A DNA stretch of 64,000 nucleotides, from positions 124,001 to 188,000 of the forward strand of contig NZ_JAANCM010000011.1 in assembly GCF_011603255.1 (NCBI RefSeq), read 5' to 3'. Numbering within the stretch: the first letter of the stretch is position 1; every line of letters starts with the position of its first letter. The stretch comes from Ferranicluibacter rubi (GTDB lineage Bacteria > Pseudomonadota > Alphaproteobacteria > Rhizobiales > Rhizobiaceae). The translations under genes were made by a program, and so were the position numbers. Of this stretch, positions 25,656-37,965 are shown piece by piece. Under the pieces are notes generated by a model. The model did not search any database and was not told the origin of the DNA. It worked only from the letters and a program-made list of their open reading frames with translations.

Positions 25656-26909
25656 TCAGTGCGCCACGGCCGCGGCTGCCGCCTCGTCGATCAGGCGTCC
25701 GGTGCGGAAGCGGTCGAGTGTCAGGCCCGCCGCCAGCCGGTGCGGCTCGCCTTTCGCGATGAGGTGCGCGAACAGGTTGGCCGACCCCGGTGTCGCCTTG
25801 AAGCCGCCGGTGCCCCAGCCGCAATTGACGAACAGGTTCGGCACGGGCGTGACGCCCTGGATCGCCGAGCGGTCCGGCGTATTGTCTGTGATCCCGCCCC
25901 ACTGGCGCATCATCTTGACGCGGCGGAAGATGGGGAACAGCTCGCAGATCGCGTCCAGCGTATGGGTGATGATCTGCAGGCCACCGGTCTGGGAGTAGGA
26001 ATTGTACTGGTCGGTGCCGGCGCCGATCACCAGTTCGCCCTTGTCGGACTGCGAGATATAGGCGTGCACCGTGTTCGACATGACGACGCAGGGAAAGATC
26101 GGCTTCAGCGGCTCGGACACCAGCGCCTGCAGCGGCACGGAATGCAATGGCACGCGAACACCGGCCATGGCCATGATCACCGAGTTGTGGCCCGAGGCGG
26201 AGACGCCGATTTTCTTCGCGCCGATGAAGCCGCGGTTGGTATCGACGCCGGTCACGGCACCGTCCGGCCCGCGGCGGATGCCGGTGACTTCGCAGTTCTG
26301 GATGATGTGGACGCCGCGGTCGGAGGCTGCGCGGGCATAGCCCCAGGCCACCGCATCGTGGCGCGCCGTGCCCCCACGTCGCTGCAGAGCGGCGCCGTTG
26401 ATGGGGAAGCGGGCGGAGGCGGAGATATCGAGCGGTGGACAGAAGTCCTTCGCCTGCTCGGGCGACAGCCACTCATTGTCGATGCCGTAGAGGCGGTTGG
26501 CATGGATATGGCGCTTGAACACCTGTTGGTCGTGGATGCCGTGCGACAGCATCATCACGCCGCGCGGGGAATACATGACGTTGTAGTTCAAGTCCTGCGA
26601 CAGGTTTTCCCAGAGCTTCAGCGAATGCTCGTAGATGTCCATGCTCTCGTCATAGAGATAGTTGGACCGAATGATGGTGGTGTTGCGGCCGGTATTGCCG
26701 CCGCCGAGCCAGCCTTTTTCGAGCACCGCGACATTGGTGATGCCGTGCTCCTTGGCGAGGTAGTACGCAGCACCCAGCCCGTGGCCGCCGCCGCCGATGA
26801 TGATCGCGTCATAGGCCGGGCGCGGCTCGGGAGAGACCCACTGCGCTTCCCAGCCCTTGTGCGCCCGCATGGCTTCGCGTGCCACGGCAAAAACCGAATA
26901 TTTGCGCAT
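25656..26909 (-). CDS. soxB: Sarcosine oxidase beta subunit
   Basis: A 417-residue SoxB, the catalytic flavoprotein subunit carrying FAD and a covalent FMN. The FAD-binding motif is [18 protein letters not shown] (about residues 34-51), and [16 protein letters not shown] and [15 protein letters not shown] are C-terminal flavin-site motifs. I chose ATG 26909 ([20 protein letters not shown]), which matches known SoxB starts and has AGGAG 9 nt upstream; ATG 26918 has no spacing to that site. It is the first gene of soxBDAG. A dyad (26972-26995) lies 63 bp upstream. The operon allows growth on sarcosine from betaine or creatinine breakdown; a creatininase-family gene lies 13 kb away. Confidence 0.94.
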   Translation of the reverse strand: MRKYSVFAVAREAMRAHKGWEAQWVSPEPRPAYDAIIIGGGGHGLGAAYYLAKEHGITNVAVLEKGWLGGGNTGRNTTIIRSNYLYDESMDIYEHSLKLWENLSQDLNYNVMYSPRGVMMLSHGIHDQQVFKRHIHANRLYGIDNEWLSPEQAKDFCPPLDISASARFPINGAALQRRGGTARHDAVAWGYARAASDRGVHIIQNCEVTGIRRGPDGAVTGVDTNRGFIGAKKIGVSASGHNSVIMAMAGVRVPLHSVPLQALVSEPLKPIFPCVVMSNTVHAYISQSDKGELVIGAGTDQYNSYSQTGGLQIITHTLDAICELFPIFRRVKMMRQWGGITDNTPDRSAIQGVTPVPNLFVNCGWGTGGFKATPGSANLFAHLIAKGEPHRLAAGLTLDRFRTGRLIDEAAAAAVAH

Positions 26910-26956
26910 TCGCCTCATCTCCTGTCCGGGGTGCCCCGATCCGTCTGTCCAACACA

Positions 26957-26995
26957 TCGCAAATCGAGGCGCGTCGCAACGTCCATTTTGCGACG
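26957..26995. promoter_or_regulatory. Dyad operator candidate for sox operon
   Basis: CGTCGCAA (26972-26979) and TTGCGACG (26988-26995) form a perfect 8-bp inverted repeat with an 8-nt spacer. A third TCGCAA lies at 26957-26962. The dyad is 63 bp before the soxB start, in a 448-bp gap whose remainder (to the rpsU start at 27358) shows no gene. Spacing and symmetry suit a dimeric regulator. No regulator gene is adjacent, so the binder is unknown. Confidence 0.45.
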
Positions 26996-27357
26996 TGGCA
27001 GGCCTTCACTTTCGACACTGCGAAAATGGCAGGACTGCAGGCTTTGATAAGCAGGACTATGACAGCGGCCAACTGCTTCCAATCAATGGGCGAATAAGGG
27101 ACCGGCGTGGCACGACTGAGGCAGGGCCCACCCTTGAGATGTCGCTTTTGTGTGCCAGATACCCTGAAACAACGCCGCACTCCGGCGCGGGTGGACTTTG
27201 CAGCATCGATCTGCTACTTGCCGCCCATCATCGCAGCGCTCGAGCCCTTGCGATCAACGAACCATGCCGTCCGGCGGTGCCTCAAGCGCAGCCTCGGGTT
27301 CGGCCCATACACAGCAGCCTGAGCTTGTCTCGGCTCGATATCAAGGAATGTAAACAC

Positions 27358-27606
27358 GTGCAGGTACTCGTTCGCGACAACAATGTTGACCAGGCGCTTC
27401 GTGCGCTGAAGAAGAAGCTGCAGCGCGAAGGCGTCTTCCGCGAAATGCGCGCCCGCGAGGCGTATGAAAAGCCGTCGCAGCGCCGCGCGCGCGAAAAGGC
27501 CGAAGGCATCAGCCGCGTTCGCAAGCTGGCCCGTAAGCAGGCCCAGCGCGAAGGCCTACTGCCCATGCCGAAGTCTGCCGCCAAGTTTGCGGCCAAGGCA
27601 CGCTGA
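27358..27606 (+). CDS. rpsU: 30S ribosomal protein S21 (bS21)
   Basis: An 82-residue bS21, which helps the 30S subunit engage the start region of mRNA. The sequence [20 protein letters not shown] and the Arg/Lys-rich middle with [13 protein letters not shown] are characteristic. The start is GTG at 27358; AAGGA lies about 10 nt upstream, and the ATG between them (27349) is followed at once by TAA. A strong intrinsic terminator follows the gene. The C-terminus is Ala/Lys-rich (AAKFAAKAR), longer than the E. coli protein, as usual in Rhizobiales. Confidence 0.93.
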   Translation: MQVLVRDNNVDQALRALKKKLQREGVFREMRAREAYEKPSQRRAREKAEGISRVRKLARKQAQREGLLPMPKSAAKFAAKAR

Positions 27607-27632
27607 TCGGCGCTTGCTCCGAGAATGGTGAC

Positions 27633-27665
27633 GGCGGAGGCGATGCATGCGCCGCCGCCTTTTTT
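27633..27665 (+). terminator. Intrinsic terminator of rpsU
   Basis: A stem built from GGCGG/CCGCC and GGCG/CGCC with one A-G mismatch, loop around ATGCAT, followed by TTTTTTGCG. It lies 27 bp past the rpsU stop. Confidence 0.85.
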
Positions 27666-27814
27666 GCGTTAGACGTATCCGGTGGCAGTCGCGTATTTGC
27701 TGTGGATGCGGCGCTTGCGTGAACGAACTGCCTGTTGCGGCGTTACCGTGGCAGCCGGGGCGAGACTGCGGACCTGTGACGTGCCTGAGGCATTCTTGAT
27801 TTGAGGGATCGATC

Positions 27815-28699
27815 TTGACATCGACTGTGACGACAGAGGGTTTCGCCAGCCGGGACGCATCCCGCAAAGGCACGCAGCGCTCCAGCCGCCTGGGCATCCT
27901 TTCCGCGTTTGGAGCAGCCCTGCTTCTGACGGCCTGCCAGACGGATCCCTCGAACGACAGCACGCTGCAGGTCGAGCGGGCGCAGGGATCCGAGCAGAAC
28001 ATCGCCTCGCTGTCGGGCGTCATCAACAGCAATCCGAGCGACCCCGAAGGCTACAATGTGCGCGGCTCGGCCTATGGTCGCGCCGGCGAATTCCGCCGCG
28101 CGGTGGCCGATTTCAACAAGGCGATCGAGCTGAACCCGCGTTTCTACCAGGCCTATGCCAACCGGGCTTTGGTCGAGCGCAACATGGGCGATCTTGCCGA
28201 AGCGCTTGCCGACTATAATTCGGCGCTGCAGCTCAACCCGCGCTACGACGTCGCCTATATCGGTCGCGGCAATCTCTATCGCCAGAGCGGCCGGCTGGAT
28301 CAGGCCTTTGCCGACTTCAATAAGGCGATCGAGAACGACACGACCGATCCGCGCGCTTATCACAATCGCGGTCTGATCTACCAGGCACGCAACCAGCATG
28401 GACAGGCGATCGAGGACTTCTCGACGGCCATCTCGCTGTCGCCGAGCTCGCCTGAGCCGTATAATGGTCGCGGCATCTCCTATGTCGCCCAGAACGACGA
28501 CGACAACGCATTCGCCGATTTCAACACAGCCATCAACCTCAATGGCAAGATCGCGGAATCCTGGGCCAATCAGGCGCTGGTCTACGAGCGCCGTGGCGAA
28601 AAGGCGAAGGCGCAGCGTTCCTACGGCCATGCCCTGCAGCTCGATCCGAAGTACGAGCCCGCCCGGACAGGCCTTGCCCGCGTCAAAGCGGCATCCTGA
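27815..28699 (+). CDS. TPR-repeat lipoprotein
   Basis: A 294-residue lipoprotein with tetratricopeptide repeats. A long basic N-terminal stretch leads to a hydrophobic segment and lipobox LLTAC with acylated C41, so it is an envelope lipoprotein. From about residue 70 there are at least six TPR units, each with the pattern AYxNRGxxYxxxG...A..DFNKAIELNP. Such proteins act as scaffolds. I take the start as TTG at 27815, preceded at 7 nt by GAGGGATC; no ATG is better placed. It is flanked by terminators and so monocistronic. Relatives in Rhizobiales are uncharacterised. Confidence 0.85.
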   Translation: MTSTVTTEGFASRDASRKGTQRSSRLGILSAFGAALLLTACQTDPSNDSTLQVERAQGSEQNIASLSGVINSNPSDPEGYNVRGSAYGRAGEFRRAVADFNKAIELNPRFYQAYANRALVERNMGDLAEALADYNSALQLNPRYDVAYIGRGNLYRQSGRLDQAFADFNKAIENDTTDPRAYHNRGLIYQARNQHGQAIEDFSTAISLSPSSPEPYNGRGISYVAQNDDDNAFADFNTAINLNGKIAESWANQALVYERRGEKAKAQRSYGHALQLDPKYEPARTGLARVKAAS

Positions 28700-28719
28700 G
28701 ACCTTCAATCGCATTTCAT

Positions 28720-28747
28720 AAAAAACGCCGCTTCGAAGCGGCGTTTT
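28720..28747. terminator. Bidirectional terminator between TPR lipoprotein and pgm genes
   Basis: AAAAAACGCCGCTT pairs with AAGCGGCGTTTTT around a two-to-four base loop (28720-28747). It has A- and T-runs on both sides, so it terminates the plus-strand TPR gene and the minus-strand glycogen operon, whose last gene pgm ends at 28778. Confidence 0.9.
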
Positions 28748-28777
28748 TCGTTTGTGGTTTTACTGACGGGCCGATGA

Positions 28778-30409
<1,632 letters not shown>

Positions 30410-31849
30410 TCAACCTTTCGCAAGAAGACCGGCATAAAGCGCGGCGTAGCGCGTGGCACTCATATCCCAGGAGACATCGGATTTCATACCGCGCGCTTGC
30501 AGGCGCGCCCAGATTTTCGGTTGGCGCCACAGGGAAAAGACGCGGCGGAGTGCGAGCCGTAGGCTTTCCTCCGAGACGGGGGAGAACAGGAAGCCGGTGG
30601 CGACATTCGCCGCCACCGCCGCCTCGTTGGCATCGATGATCGTATCGGCAAGGCCACCGGTGCGGGCGACCACCGGCACGCAGCCATAGCGCAGGCCGTA
30701 AAGCTGCGTCAGGCCACAGGGCTCGAAACGCGAGGGCACGAGGATGGCGTCGGCGCCCGCCTGCATGAGGTGCGACAGCGGTTCGTCGTAGCCGACAACG
30801 ATGCCGACACGACCTGGGTGCACGGCGGCGGCCGTCCGGAACGCAGCCTCGAGCGCGGGATCGCCGGAGCCGAGGACGGCCAGCGTACCGCCGTTGTCCA
30901 CGATCATGTCGATGACACCGGCCAGCACATCCATGCCCTTCTGGTCCGTCAGGCGACTGACGACGCAGAAGAGCGGCCCGTCCGTTGCGACTAGGCCGAA
31001 GCGCTCGCGCAGGGCATCGCGGTTTGCCGGCCGCTTCTTCAGGGTGGCGGCTGCATAGGGTGAGACGATGTGCGGATCGGCTGCCGGGTTCCACACATCC
31101 GTGTCGATGCCATTGACGATGCCGTGGAGGTCGGCGATGCGGTTCGCCAGAACGCCTTGCAGGCCCATGCCGAATTCTGGGGTCAGAATTTCCTGCGCAT
31201 AGGAGGGACTGACGGTGGTGATGGCCGTTGCCGCCATCAGGCCGCCCTTGAGGAAGGAGACGTCGCCGTAATATTCGACGCCCTGCACCGAGAAGGCGCC
31301 CCAGGGAAGGGCGAGTTCCGGAAAGGTGCTGGCGGGAAACTGGCCGCGGAAGGCGATATTGTGGATGGTCAGCACGGTCGGGACATGGGCGGCACCGCCA
31401 TGCTGCATATAGACCGGGGCAAGGGCTGACTGCCAGTCATGGCAATGGACGAGGTCCGGCGTCCACTCCGGCAGGACGCCGCGCGCGATCTCGGCCGCCG
31501 CCAACGACAAGGCGGCAAAGCGGCGGAAATTGTCGGGGTGGTCGAGGCCTTGTGGGTCGAGATAGGGTCCGCCCGGCCGGTCGAACAGCGCAGGGGCGTC
31601 GAGCACCAGAAGGTCGAGACCTTCATGCTCGGCAGCCAGAAGCGCGGCGGGATAGCCGAACAGCGTGTCGAAACCGCCGAGCCGCGTCGTCTCTCCGATC
31701 TTCGCCATGACGGCGGGGTAGCCGGGTAGAAGCGTGCGCATGCGTATGCCATGGGGTTTGAGCGCCGCGGGCAGGGCGCCCGCGACGTCGGCCAGGCCGC
31801 CGGTCTTGATCAGCGGAAAGACTTCGGAGGCGACCGAAAGGACGTTCAT
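30410..31849 (-). CDS. glgA: Glycogen synthase (ADP-glucose)
   Basis: A 479-residue GT5 glycogen synthase that adds glucose from ADP-glucose to the chain. The N-terminal ADP-glucose motif is [13 protein letters not shown] (residues 15-27). The C-terminal GT-B motif is [19 protein letters not shown] chose ATG 31849 ([20 protein letters not shown]); GAGGA lies 3-8 nt upstream and it begins 5 bp after the glgC stop. The in-frame ATG at 31897 lies inside glgC. Length equals the usual bacterial GlgA. Confidence 0.95.
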   Translation of the reverse strand: MNVLSVASEVFPLIKTGGLADVAGALPAALKPHGIRMRTLLPGYPAVMAKIGETTRLGGFDTLFGYPAALLAAEHEGLDLLVLDAPALFDRPGGPYLDPQGLDHPDNFRRFAALSLAAAEIARGVLPEWTPDLVHCHDWQSALAPVYMQHGGAAHVPTVLTIHNIAFRGQFPASTFPELALPWGAFSVQGVEYYGDVSFLKGGLMAATAITTVSPSYAQEILTPEFGMGLQGVLANRIADLHGIVNGIDTDVWNPAADPHIVSPYAAATLKKRPANRDALRERFGLVATDGPLFCVVSRLTDQKGMDVLAGVIDMIVDNGGTLAVLGSGDPALEAAFRTAAAVHPGRVGIVVGYDEPLSHLMQAGADAILVPSRFEPCGLTQLYGLRYGCVPVVARTGGLADTIIDANEAAVAANVATGFLFSPVSEESLRLALRRVFSLWRQPKIWARLQARGMKSDVSWDMSATRYAALYAGLLAKG

Positions 31850-31854
31850 CGTCC

Positions 31855-33114
31855 TCACAGTCCCAGCTTGTCGATCATCGGTTGTGTGATCAGGCAAATG
31901 CCGTTTTCCGAGCGACGGAACCGCTTGGCGTCGAGTTCCGGATCCTCGCCGACGACGAGACCTTCCGGGATCACGACGCGGCTGTCGATGACGACGTTCT
32001 TCAGCTGCGCGTGACGGCCGATTTTGACGCTCGGCAGGATGACGGCGCCGTCGAGGCGGGAGAACGAGTTCACGCGGACGCCGGTGAAGAGCATGCTGCG
32101 GTTGAGCGATGCGCCGGAGATGATGCAGTCGCCCGAGACCAGCGAGGAAGTGGCCGAACCGCGGCGGTTCTCGTCGTCATGGACGAACTTCGCCGGCGGC
32201 TTGATCTCGGCAAATGTCCAGATCGGCCAGGTGCTGTCGTAGATGTCGAGTTCGGGTGTGACATGCGTCAGGTCGATATTGGCCTGCCAGTAGGCATCGA
32301 TCGTGCCGACGTCGCGCCAGTAGGCCTCACGCTCGAAGTCCGAGCGCACGCAGGACTCGTTGAAGCGGTGCGCGATCGCCTTGCCGTGCTGGACGATGTA
32401 GGGAATGATGTCCTTGCCGAAGTCGCGGCTGGAGGTCGGATCGGCCGCATCGCGCCGCAGGATGTCCATGAGGAACTTCGTGTGGAACACGTAGATACCC
32501 ATGGAGGCCAGCGCCATCTCCGGATTGCCGGGGATGCCGGGCGGGTCGGAGGGCTTCTCGACGAAGGCGATGATGCGGTCCTTCTCGTCCACATGCATGA
32601 CGCCGAAGCCGGTCGCTTCCATGCGCGGGACCTCAAGGCAGCCGATGGTGACGTCGGCGCCGCTGTCCACGTGCTGCTGGAGCATCAGCTCGTAGTCCAT
32701 CTTGTAGATATGGTCGCCCGCCAGGATGACCATGTACTCGACGCCGTGGTCCTCGATGATGTCGATGTTCTGGTAGACGGCATCCGCCGTGCCTTCGTAC
32801 CATTGTGTTTCCGACACGCGCTGGGAGGCTGGCAGGATGTCGAAGCTCTCGTTTCGCTCGGGTCTGAAGAAATTCCAGCCGTTCTGCAGGTGGCGGATCA
32901 GCGAGTGCGCCTTGTACTGCGTGGCGACGCCGATGCGGCGGATACCCGAATTCATCGCGTTCGACAGCGCGAAATCGATGATGCGGGCCTTGCCGCCGAA
33001 GTAGACGGCGGGTTTGGCGCGACGGTCCGTCAGTTCCTTCAGACGGCTTCCGCGGCCACCGGCCAGAACGTAGGCCATTGCGTCGCGAGCCAGCGGCTGT
33101 ATGCGTTTTTCCAT
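31855..33114 (-). CDS. glgC: Glucose-1-phosphate adenylyltransferase
   Basis: A 419-residue ADP-glucose pyrophosphorylase making ADP-glucose from glucose-1-phosphate and ATP, the committed and allosterically controlled step of glycogen synthesis. The nucleotide motif is [20 protein letters not shown] and the substrate region includes VEKPSDPP. The C-terminal beta-helix domain has the expected hexapeptide-like repeats. ATG 33114 is preceded by GGGAGGA; the upstream ATG at 33180 is rejected. A 105-bp gap separates it from glgB. Confidence 0.95.
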   Translation of the reverse strand: MEKRIQPLARDAMAYVLAGGRGSRLKELTDRRAKPAVYFGGKARIIDFALSNAMNSGIRRIGVATQYKAHSLIRHLQNGWNFFRPERNESFDILPASQRVSETQWYEGTADAVYQNIDIIEDHGVEYMVILAGDHIYKMDYELMLQQHVDSGADVTIGCLEVPRMEATGFGVMHVDEKDRIIAFVEKPSDPPGIPGNPEMALASMGIYVFHTKFLMDILRRDAADPTSSRDFGKDIIPYIVQHGKAIAHRFNESCVRSDFEREAYWRDVGTIDAYWQANIDLTHVTPELDIYDSTWPIWTFAEIKPPAKFVHDDENRRGSATSSLVSGDCIISGASLNRSMLFTGVRVNSFSRLDGAVILPSVKIGRHAQLKNVVIDSRVVIPEGLVVGEDPELDAKRFRRSENGICLITQPMIDKLGL

Positions 33115-33219
33115 GATATCCTCCCGATTTTGCGGTCTCTTGGCCGGTCTGCCCGCCCTCTCAAACGGGCCGACCGGCATATGCTTTCGTCTCGGCCGGA
33201 TGCCCGGCCTCGTCGGTTT

Positions 33220-35421
33220 TCAGTCCTTCTCGAGCATCAGCGTGGCGAGCGGGGGCAATGTCAGGTCCGCCCGGATTTCACCCGATGCGGTGCGCACGGC
33301 ATGAACCACGCCGCCATTGCCTTTGCCGCTGCCGCCGTAGATCTCGGCATCGGTGTTGACGATCTCGCGCCAGCGCCCTTCGCTCGGCAGCGGGATCGAG
33401 TAGACCTCGCGGTAGACGGGGGTGAAGTTCGAGATGACGGCGACGGCCTTCTCGCCCGGTGCCTTGCGCAGCCAGGCAAAGACCGAATTGTCGCTGTCGT
33501 CGGCGATCAGCCACTCGAAACCCTCGCCCTCGCAGTCACGTGCATGCAGCGCCTGCTTGTTGCGGTAGGTGCCGTTCAGGTCGCGGATCAGGCGGCGCAT
33601 GCCCTGATGCAGGGGGTATTCGAGCAGGTTCCAGTCGAGCCCGCGCTCCTCCGACCATTCCGCCCACTGGGCGAACTCCTGACCCATGAACAGCAGCTTC
33701 TTGCCGGGATAGCCCCACATGAAGCCGTAATAGGCGCGGAGATTGGCGAATTTCTGCCAGTCGTCGCCGGGCATCTTCGCCACGAGCGATCCCTTGCCGT
33801 GCACCACTTCGTCATGGGAGAGCGGCAACACGAAATTCTCGCTGAAGGCGTAGACGAGGCCGAAGGTCAGGTCGTTGTGATGATGCTTCCGGTGGATCGC
33901 GTCACGCGCAAGATATTGCAGCGTGTCGTGCATGAAGCCCATGTTCCACTTGAACCCGAAGCCCAGACCCCCGGTATGGACCGGTGCCGAGACGCCCGGC
34001 CAGGAAGTGCTCTCTTCGGCGATCGTCAGGATGCCCGGGTGGCTGCCGTAAACCTCCTTATTCATCGTCTGGAGGAATCGCACGGCATCGAGGTTCTCGT
34101 TGCCGCCATATTCGTTTGGAACCCATTCGCCGTGCTTGCGGGAATAGTCGAGGTAGAGCATGGACGCGACCGCATCGACACGCAGCCCGTCGAGATGGAA
34201 CTTTTCCGCCCAGTAGAGGGCGTTGTTGACAAGATAGGCGAAGACCTCGGCGCGGCCGAAATTATAGATTGCCGTGTTCCAGTCAGGGTGGAAGCCCTGG
34301 CGGGGGTCCTCGTGTTCGTAGAGGGCGGTGCCGTCGAAGTTGCGCAACCCGTGTGCGTCGACGGGGAAATGGGCGGGCACCCAGTCGAGGATGACACCTA
34401 GACCGACCTTGTGGGCGCCGTTGACGAAGCGGGCAAAGCCCTCCGGCTCGCCGAAGCGGGCGGTCGGCGCATAAAGGCCGGTCGTCTGGTAGCCCCAGGA
34501 GGGATCGTAGGGGAACTCGCTGATCGGCAGGAATTCGATATGTGTGAAGCCCATGTCCACGCAATAGGGGATCAGTCGGGCGGCCATCTCGTCCCAGCTC
34601 AGGAACGCGCCGTTGTCGCCGCGCTGCCACGAGCCGGCGTGCACTTCGTAGATGGAGATCGGCTGGCGACGCGGGTCGGCAGACGCCCAGTGCGCGCGGT
34701 GCGCCTCGTCTTCCCAGACCTGTGCGATCTCGGATGTAGTGACCGACGCCGTCTGCGGTCGCAGTTCCGAGCGGCGAGCGAACGGATCGGCCTTCAGCGG
34801 CTGCAGCTGGCCGTCCTGTCCGATGATTTCGTACTTGTACGGCGTTCCCGCGGGGACGTCGGGAATGAAGATTTCCCAGATGCCGGTGTCGAGACGCAGC
34901 CGCATGACGTGGCGGCGCCCGTCCCAGGCATTGAAGGCGCCGACGACCGAAACGCGGCGCGCATTCGGTGCCCAGACGGCGAAGTGGAAGCCATCGACAC
35001 CTTCATGGCGGACCGGGTGGGCGCCGAGCTTGTCGAACAGGCGAAGGTGCGAGCCCTCGCGAATGTAGTAGTCGTCCATGGGGCCGAGAACGGGGCCGAA
35101 GCTGTACGGGTCGGTGACCGTCCAGCGTGCGTCCGCGTTTTCGGCCTTATAGCGTACTGGCTGCACCTTGCGCAGGCTCACCGTGCCTTCGAAGAAGCCG
35201 GCTTCGTGGCGAAGCGCCAAGGTGCCGAGGTCCTTGCCGGACAAGGTCTCGACCGAGACGCTGGTGGCGCCCGGCAGAAAACACCGGACGACGACGTCCT
35301 TGCCGACCGCATGAGGCCCGAGGCTTGCAAACGGATTGGTATGCGTACCCTCGATAAATGCTGCTACCTCGTCATCCGGCAGACGCGCCGGCGACGAGGC
35401 CTCTTTCAGCTCGGAGGTCAT
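33220..35421 (-). CDS. glgB: 1,4-alpha-glucan branching enzyme
   Basis: A 733-residue GH13 branching enzyme that introduces alpha-1,6 links into glycogen. There is an N-terminal extension domain (about 1-110), a CBM48 (about 120-220), then the catalytic barrel. The nucleophile region is LRVDAVASMLYLDYSRK, the acid Glu is in ILTIAEESTSWPG, and LSHDEVVHGKGSL is the fourth conserved region. The ATG at 35421 overlaps the glgP stop (ATGA); ATG 35433, four codons upstream, is also possible. Confidence 0.95.
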   Translation of the reverse strand: MTSELKEASSPARLPDDEVAAFIEGTHTNPFASLGPHAVGKDVVVRCFLPGATSVSVETLSGKDLGTLALRHEAGFFEGTVSLRKVQPVRYKAENADARWTVTDPYSFGPVLGPMDDYYIREGSHLRLFDKLGAHPVRHEGVDGFHFAVWAPNARRVSVVGAFNAWDGRRHVMRLRLDTGIWEIFIPDVPAGTPYKYEIIGQDGQLQPLKADPFARRSELRPQTASVTTSEIAQVWEDEAHRAHWASADPRRQPISIYEVHAGSWQRGDNGAFLSWDEMAARLIPYCVDMGFTHIEFLPISEFPYDPSWGYQTTGLYAPTARFGEPEGFARFVNGAHKVGLGVILDWVPAHFPVDAHGLRNFDGTALYEHEDPRQGFHPDWNTAIYNFGRAEVFAYLVNNALYWAEKFHLDGLRVDAVASMLYLDYSRKHGEWVPNEYGGNENLDAVRFLQTMNKEVYGSHPGILTIAEESTSWPGVSAPVHTGGLGFGFKWNMGFMHDTLQYLARDAIHRKHHHNDLTFGLVYAFSENFVLPLSHDEVVHGKGSLVAKMPGDDWQKFANLRAYYGFMWGYPGKKLLFMGQEFAQWAEWSEERGLDWNLLEYPLHQGMRRLIRDLNGTYRNKQALHARDCEGEGFEWLIADDSDNSVFAWLRKAPGEKAVAVISNFTPVYREVYSIPLPSEGRWREIVNTDAEIYGGSGKGNGGVVHAVRTASGEIRADLTLPPLATLMLEKD

Positions 35422-37883
35422 CCGGCTCTCCAAATCTCATCGGCATACTGCCGAATCGTCCGATCGGATGAGAACCAGCCCATCCGTGCGGTGTTGCGGA
35501 TGGTCTTGCCGTACCATTGGCTGGGATTGGTCCAGATCGCATCCACTTCGCGCTGCGCCTTGGCATAGGCATCGAAGTCGGCCGCGACCATGAACCAGTC
35601 GTGAGAATAGATGCCGTCGATCAGGCCGGAGAAGCGGTTGCGGTCATCGGGCGAGAAGACGCCGGACGCGATCGCCTGGAGGGCCTGCGAAAGCTCGCGC
35701 GACGCCTCTATGACGGCCCGTGGTTCGTGGCCTTCCTGGCGCAGGTTGGAAACTTCTTCCGCGGTCATCCCGAAAATCTTGATGTTCTCCTCACCGACGC
35801 AATCGCGCATTTCAACGTTGGCGCCGTCCAGAGTTCCGATGGTCAGCGCACCATTCAACGCGAACTTCATGTTCCCGGTTCCCGACGCTTCCATGCCGGC
35901 GGTCGAAATCTGCTCCGACAGGTCGGCGGCAGGCACCATGATTTCTGCCAGCGAGACGTTGTAGTTCGGAATGAACACCACTTTCAGCAGGCCGCGTACC
36001 GCCGGGTCGTTGTTGATCACGCGCGCGACGTCGTTTGCCAGCTTGATGATGAGCTTGGCGTTGTGATAGCTCGGCGCCGCCTTGCCGGCGAAAAGCTTGA
36101 CGCGCGGGACCCAGTCGAGCTCGGGATGCGAGCGGATCTGGTCGTAGAGCGATATCGCCTCGATGATGTTCAGAAGCTGACGCTTGTATTCGTGGATGCG
36201 CTTGATCTGGATGTCGAACATGGCCGACGGATCGATGCGGATGCCCATCCGGCTCTGGACGAGCTGAGCGAGCCGCACCTTGTTGTTGCGCTTGATGGCT
36301 GCGAAACGATCCTGGAAAACGGCGTTGTCGGCATGCGGGTCCAGCGCCTTCAAGGCCTCGGCGTCATCCATGAAGTCGTCGCCGATCGTCTCGCGGATCA
36401 GCGAGAACAGCTCGGGATTGCACTGCATCAGCCAGCGGCGCGGGGTGATGCCGTTGGTCTTGTTGTTGATGCGCTTCGGGTAGAGCTTATGCAGGTCGGC
36501 AAACACCGTGATCTTCATGAGATCCGTGTGCAGCGCCGAGACGCCGTTGATCGAATGCGAGCCGACGAAGGCGAGGTTGCCCATGCGCACGCGGCGATCG
36601 CCGCTTTCGTCGATCAGCGAGATGTTGCGCACCTGCTGGTCGCTGTAATTCGCCAATTTGCGTGCCTCGAGCAGGATCTTCGCGTTGATCGCGTAGATGA
36701 TCTGCATGTGCCGCGGCAGCAGGCGCTCGAACAGCGGCACGGGCCAGGTTTCCAGCGCTTCCGGCAGCAGCGTGTGGTTGGTGTAGGAGAAGGTTCGGCG
36801 GGAGAGATCCCAGGCGGTGTCGAAATCGACGCCGTGGACATCGGTCAGCAGGCGTACCAGTTCGGCGACCGACACGGCAGGGTGCGTATCGTTCAGCTGG
36901 ATGGCGACCTTGTCCGGCAGGGAGGTGAAGTCCGGATATTGCTGGAGGTGGCGGCGCAGGATGTCCTGCAGCGAGGCGGAGGAGAAGAAGAACTCCTGGC
37001 GCAGGCGCAGTTCCTGGCCGGCCGGCGTCGCGTCGGCCGGGTAGAGGACGCGGGCGAGCGCTTCGGCCTTGTTGCTTTCGCGCAGAGCGCCGATGTGGTC
37101 GCCGGCATTGAAGGCGTCGAGCAGGATGGGGTCGATCGGATGCGCGCTCCAGAGGCGCAGCGTATTGGTGCGCTTGCCGCGCCAGCCGACGACCGGCGTG
37201 TCGCAGGCGGTAGCGATGACGCGCTCGGCGGGCTTCCAGACGTAGCGGGTCAGTTCCTCGTCGATATTGACGGTCTCGACCGAGCCGCCGAAGCCGATTT
37301 CGTAGGAGCTTTCGCGGCGCTCGAACTCCCAGGGGTTGCCATGCGCCAGCCAGGTTTCCGGCAGCTCCACCTGCCAGCCATCCGCCATCTGCTGGCGGAA
37401 GAGGCCGTGCACGTAGCGGATGCCGTAGCCATAGGCCGGGATGTCGACGCTTGCCATGCTCTCCATGAAACAGGCGGCAAGCCGGCCGAGACCGCCATTG
37501 CCGAGCGCGGCATCGGGCTCCAGTTCGGCGACCACGTCGATATCGACGCCGAAGGAGGCGAGCGCTTCCTTCAACTCGTCCATCAGGCCGATATTGGTCA
37601 CGGCATCGCGCATCAGGCGGCCGATCAGGAACTCAAGCGACAGGTAGTAAACGCGCTTGGAACTGTCGGTGTAGGCCTTGCGGGTGGACTCCATCCAGTT
37701 GTCGGTGATGCGGTCGCGCACGACCAGGATGGCGGCCGTCAGCCAGTCATGCGGCTTGGCGACCTTGGGGTCCTTGCCGATGCGGTAGGTCAGGCGCTCG
37801 ATGATCTCCTGCGCCAGAATTTCGGCGCTCGACTCGCGGCGCGCGGCGTTCGGAATTTTCTCATTTGAGATACGGCTGACCAT
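35418..37883 (-). CDS. glgP: Glycogen phosphorylase
   Basis: An 821-residue GT35 phosphorylase that releases glucose-1-phosphate from glycogen ends. The PLP lysine is in EASGTGNMKFALNGALTIGT near the C-terminus. NGGLGRLAACFMESMAS and RWLMQCNPELFSLI are other family blocks. It is the first gene of the operon. Having the degradative enzyme ahead of the synthetic ones in a single operon is the usual arrangement in Rhizobiaceae. A LacI-type palindrome lies in its probable promoter. Confidence 0.96.
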   Translation of the reverse strand: MVSRISNEKIPNAARRESSAEILAQEIIERLTYRIGKDPKVAKPHDWLTAAILVVRDRITDNWMESTRKAYTDSSKRVYYLSLEFLIGRLMRDAVTNIGLMDELKEALASFGVDIDVVAELEPDAALGNGGLGRLAACFMESMASVDIPAYGYGIRYVHGLFRQQMADGWQVELPETWLAHGNPWEFERRESSYEIGFGGSVETVNIDEELTRYVWKPAERVIATACDTPVVGWRGKRTNTLRLWSAHPIDPILLDAFNAGDHIGALRESNKAEALARVLYPADATPAGQELRLRQEFFFSSASLQDILRRHLQQYPDFTSLPDKVAIQLNDTHPAVSVAELVRLLTDVHGVDFDTAWDLSRRTFSYTNHTLLPEALETWPVPLFERLLPRHMQIIYAINAKILLEARKLANYSDQQVRNISLIDESGDRRVRMGNLAFVGSHSINGVSALHTDLMKITVFADLHKLYPKRINNKTNGITPRRWLMQCNPELFSLIRETIGDDFMDDAEALKALDPHADNAVFQDRFAAIKRNNKVRLAQLVQSRMGIRIDPSAMFDIQIKRIHEYKRQLLNIIEAISLYDQIRSHPELDWVPRVKLFAGKAAPSYHNAKLIIKLANDVARVINNDPAVRGLLKVVFIPNYNVSLAEIMVPAADLSEQISTAGMEASGTGNMKFALNGALTIGTLDGANVEMRDCVGEENIKIFGMTAEEVSNLRQEGHEPRAVIEASRELSQALQAIASGVFSPDDRNRFSGLIDGIYSHDWFMVAADFDAYAKAQREVDAIWTNPSQWYGKTIRNTARMGWFSSDRTIRQYADEIWRAG

Positions 37884-37965
37884 GGATCCGGGCTACCCTT
37901 TTGGACGTTGTTCCGACACCACCGAAGGCGCATGCCGACGGAGAATTCCAGCAATGTATGCACCG

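Noticed and set aside
26857-27357. Long N-terminal extension in frame with ribosomal protein S21
   Set aside because: S21 starts at the GTG at 27358 by family alignment; the upstream frame is antisense to the soxB start and its promoter.
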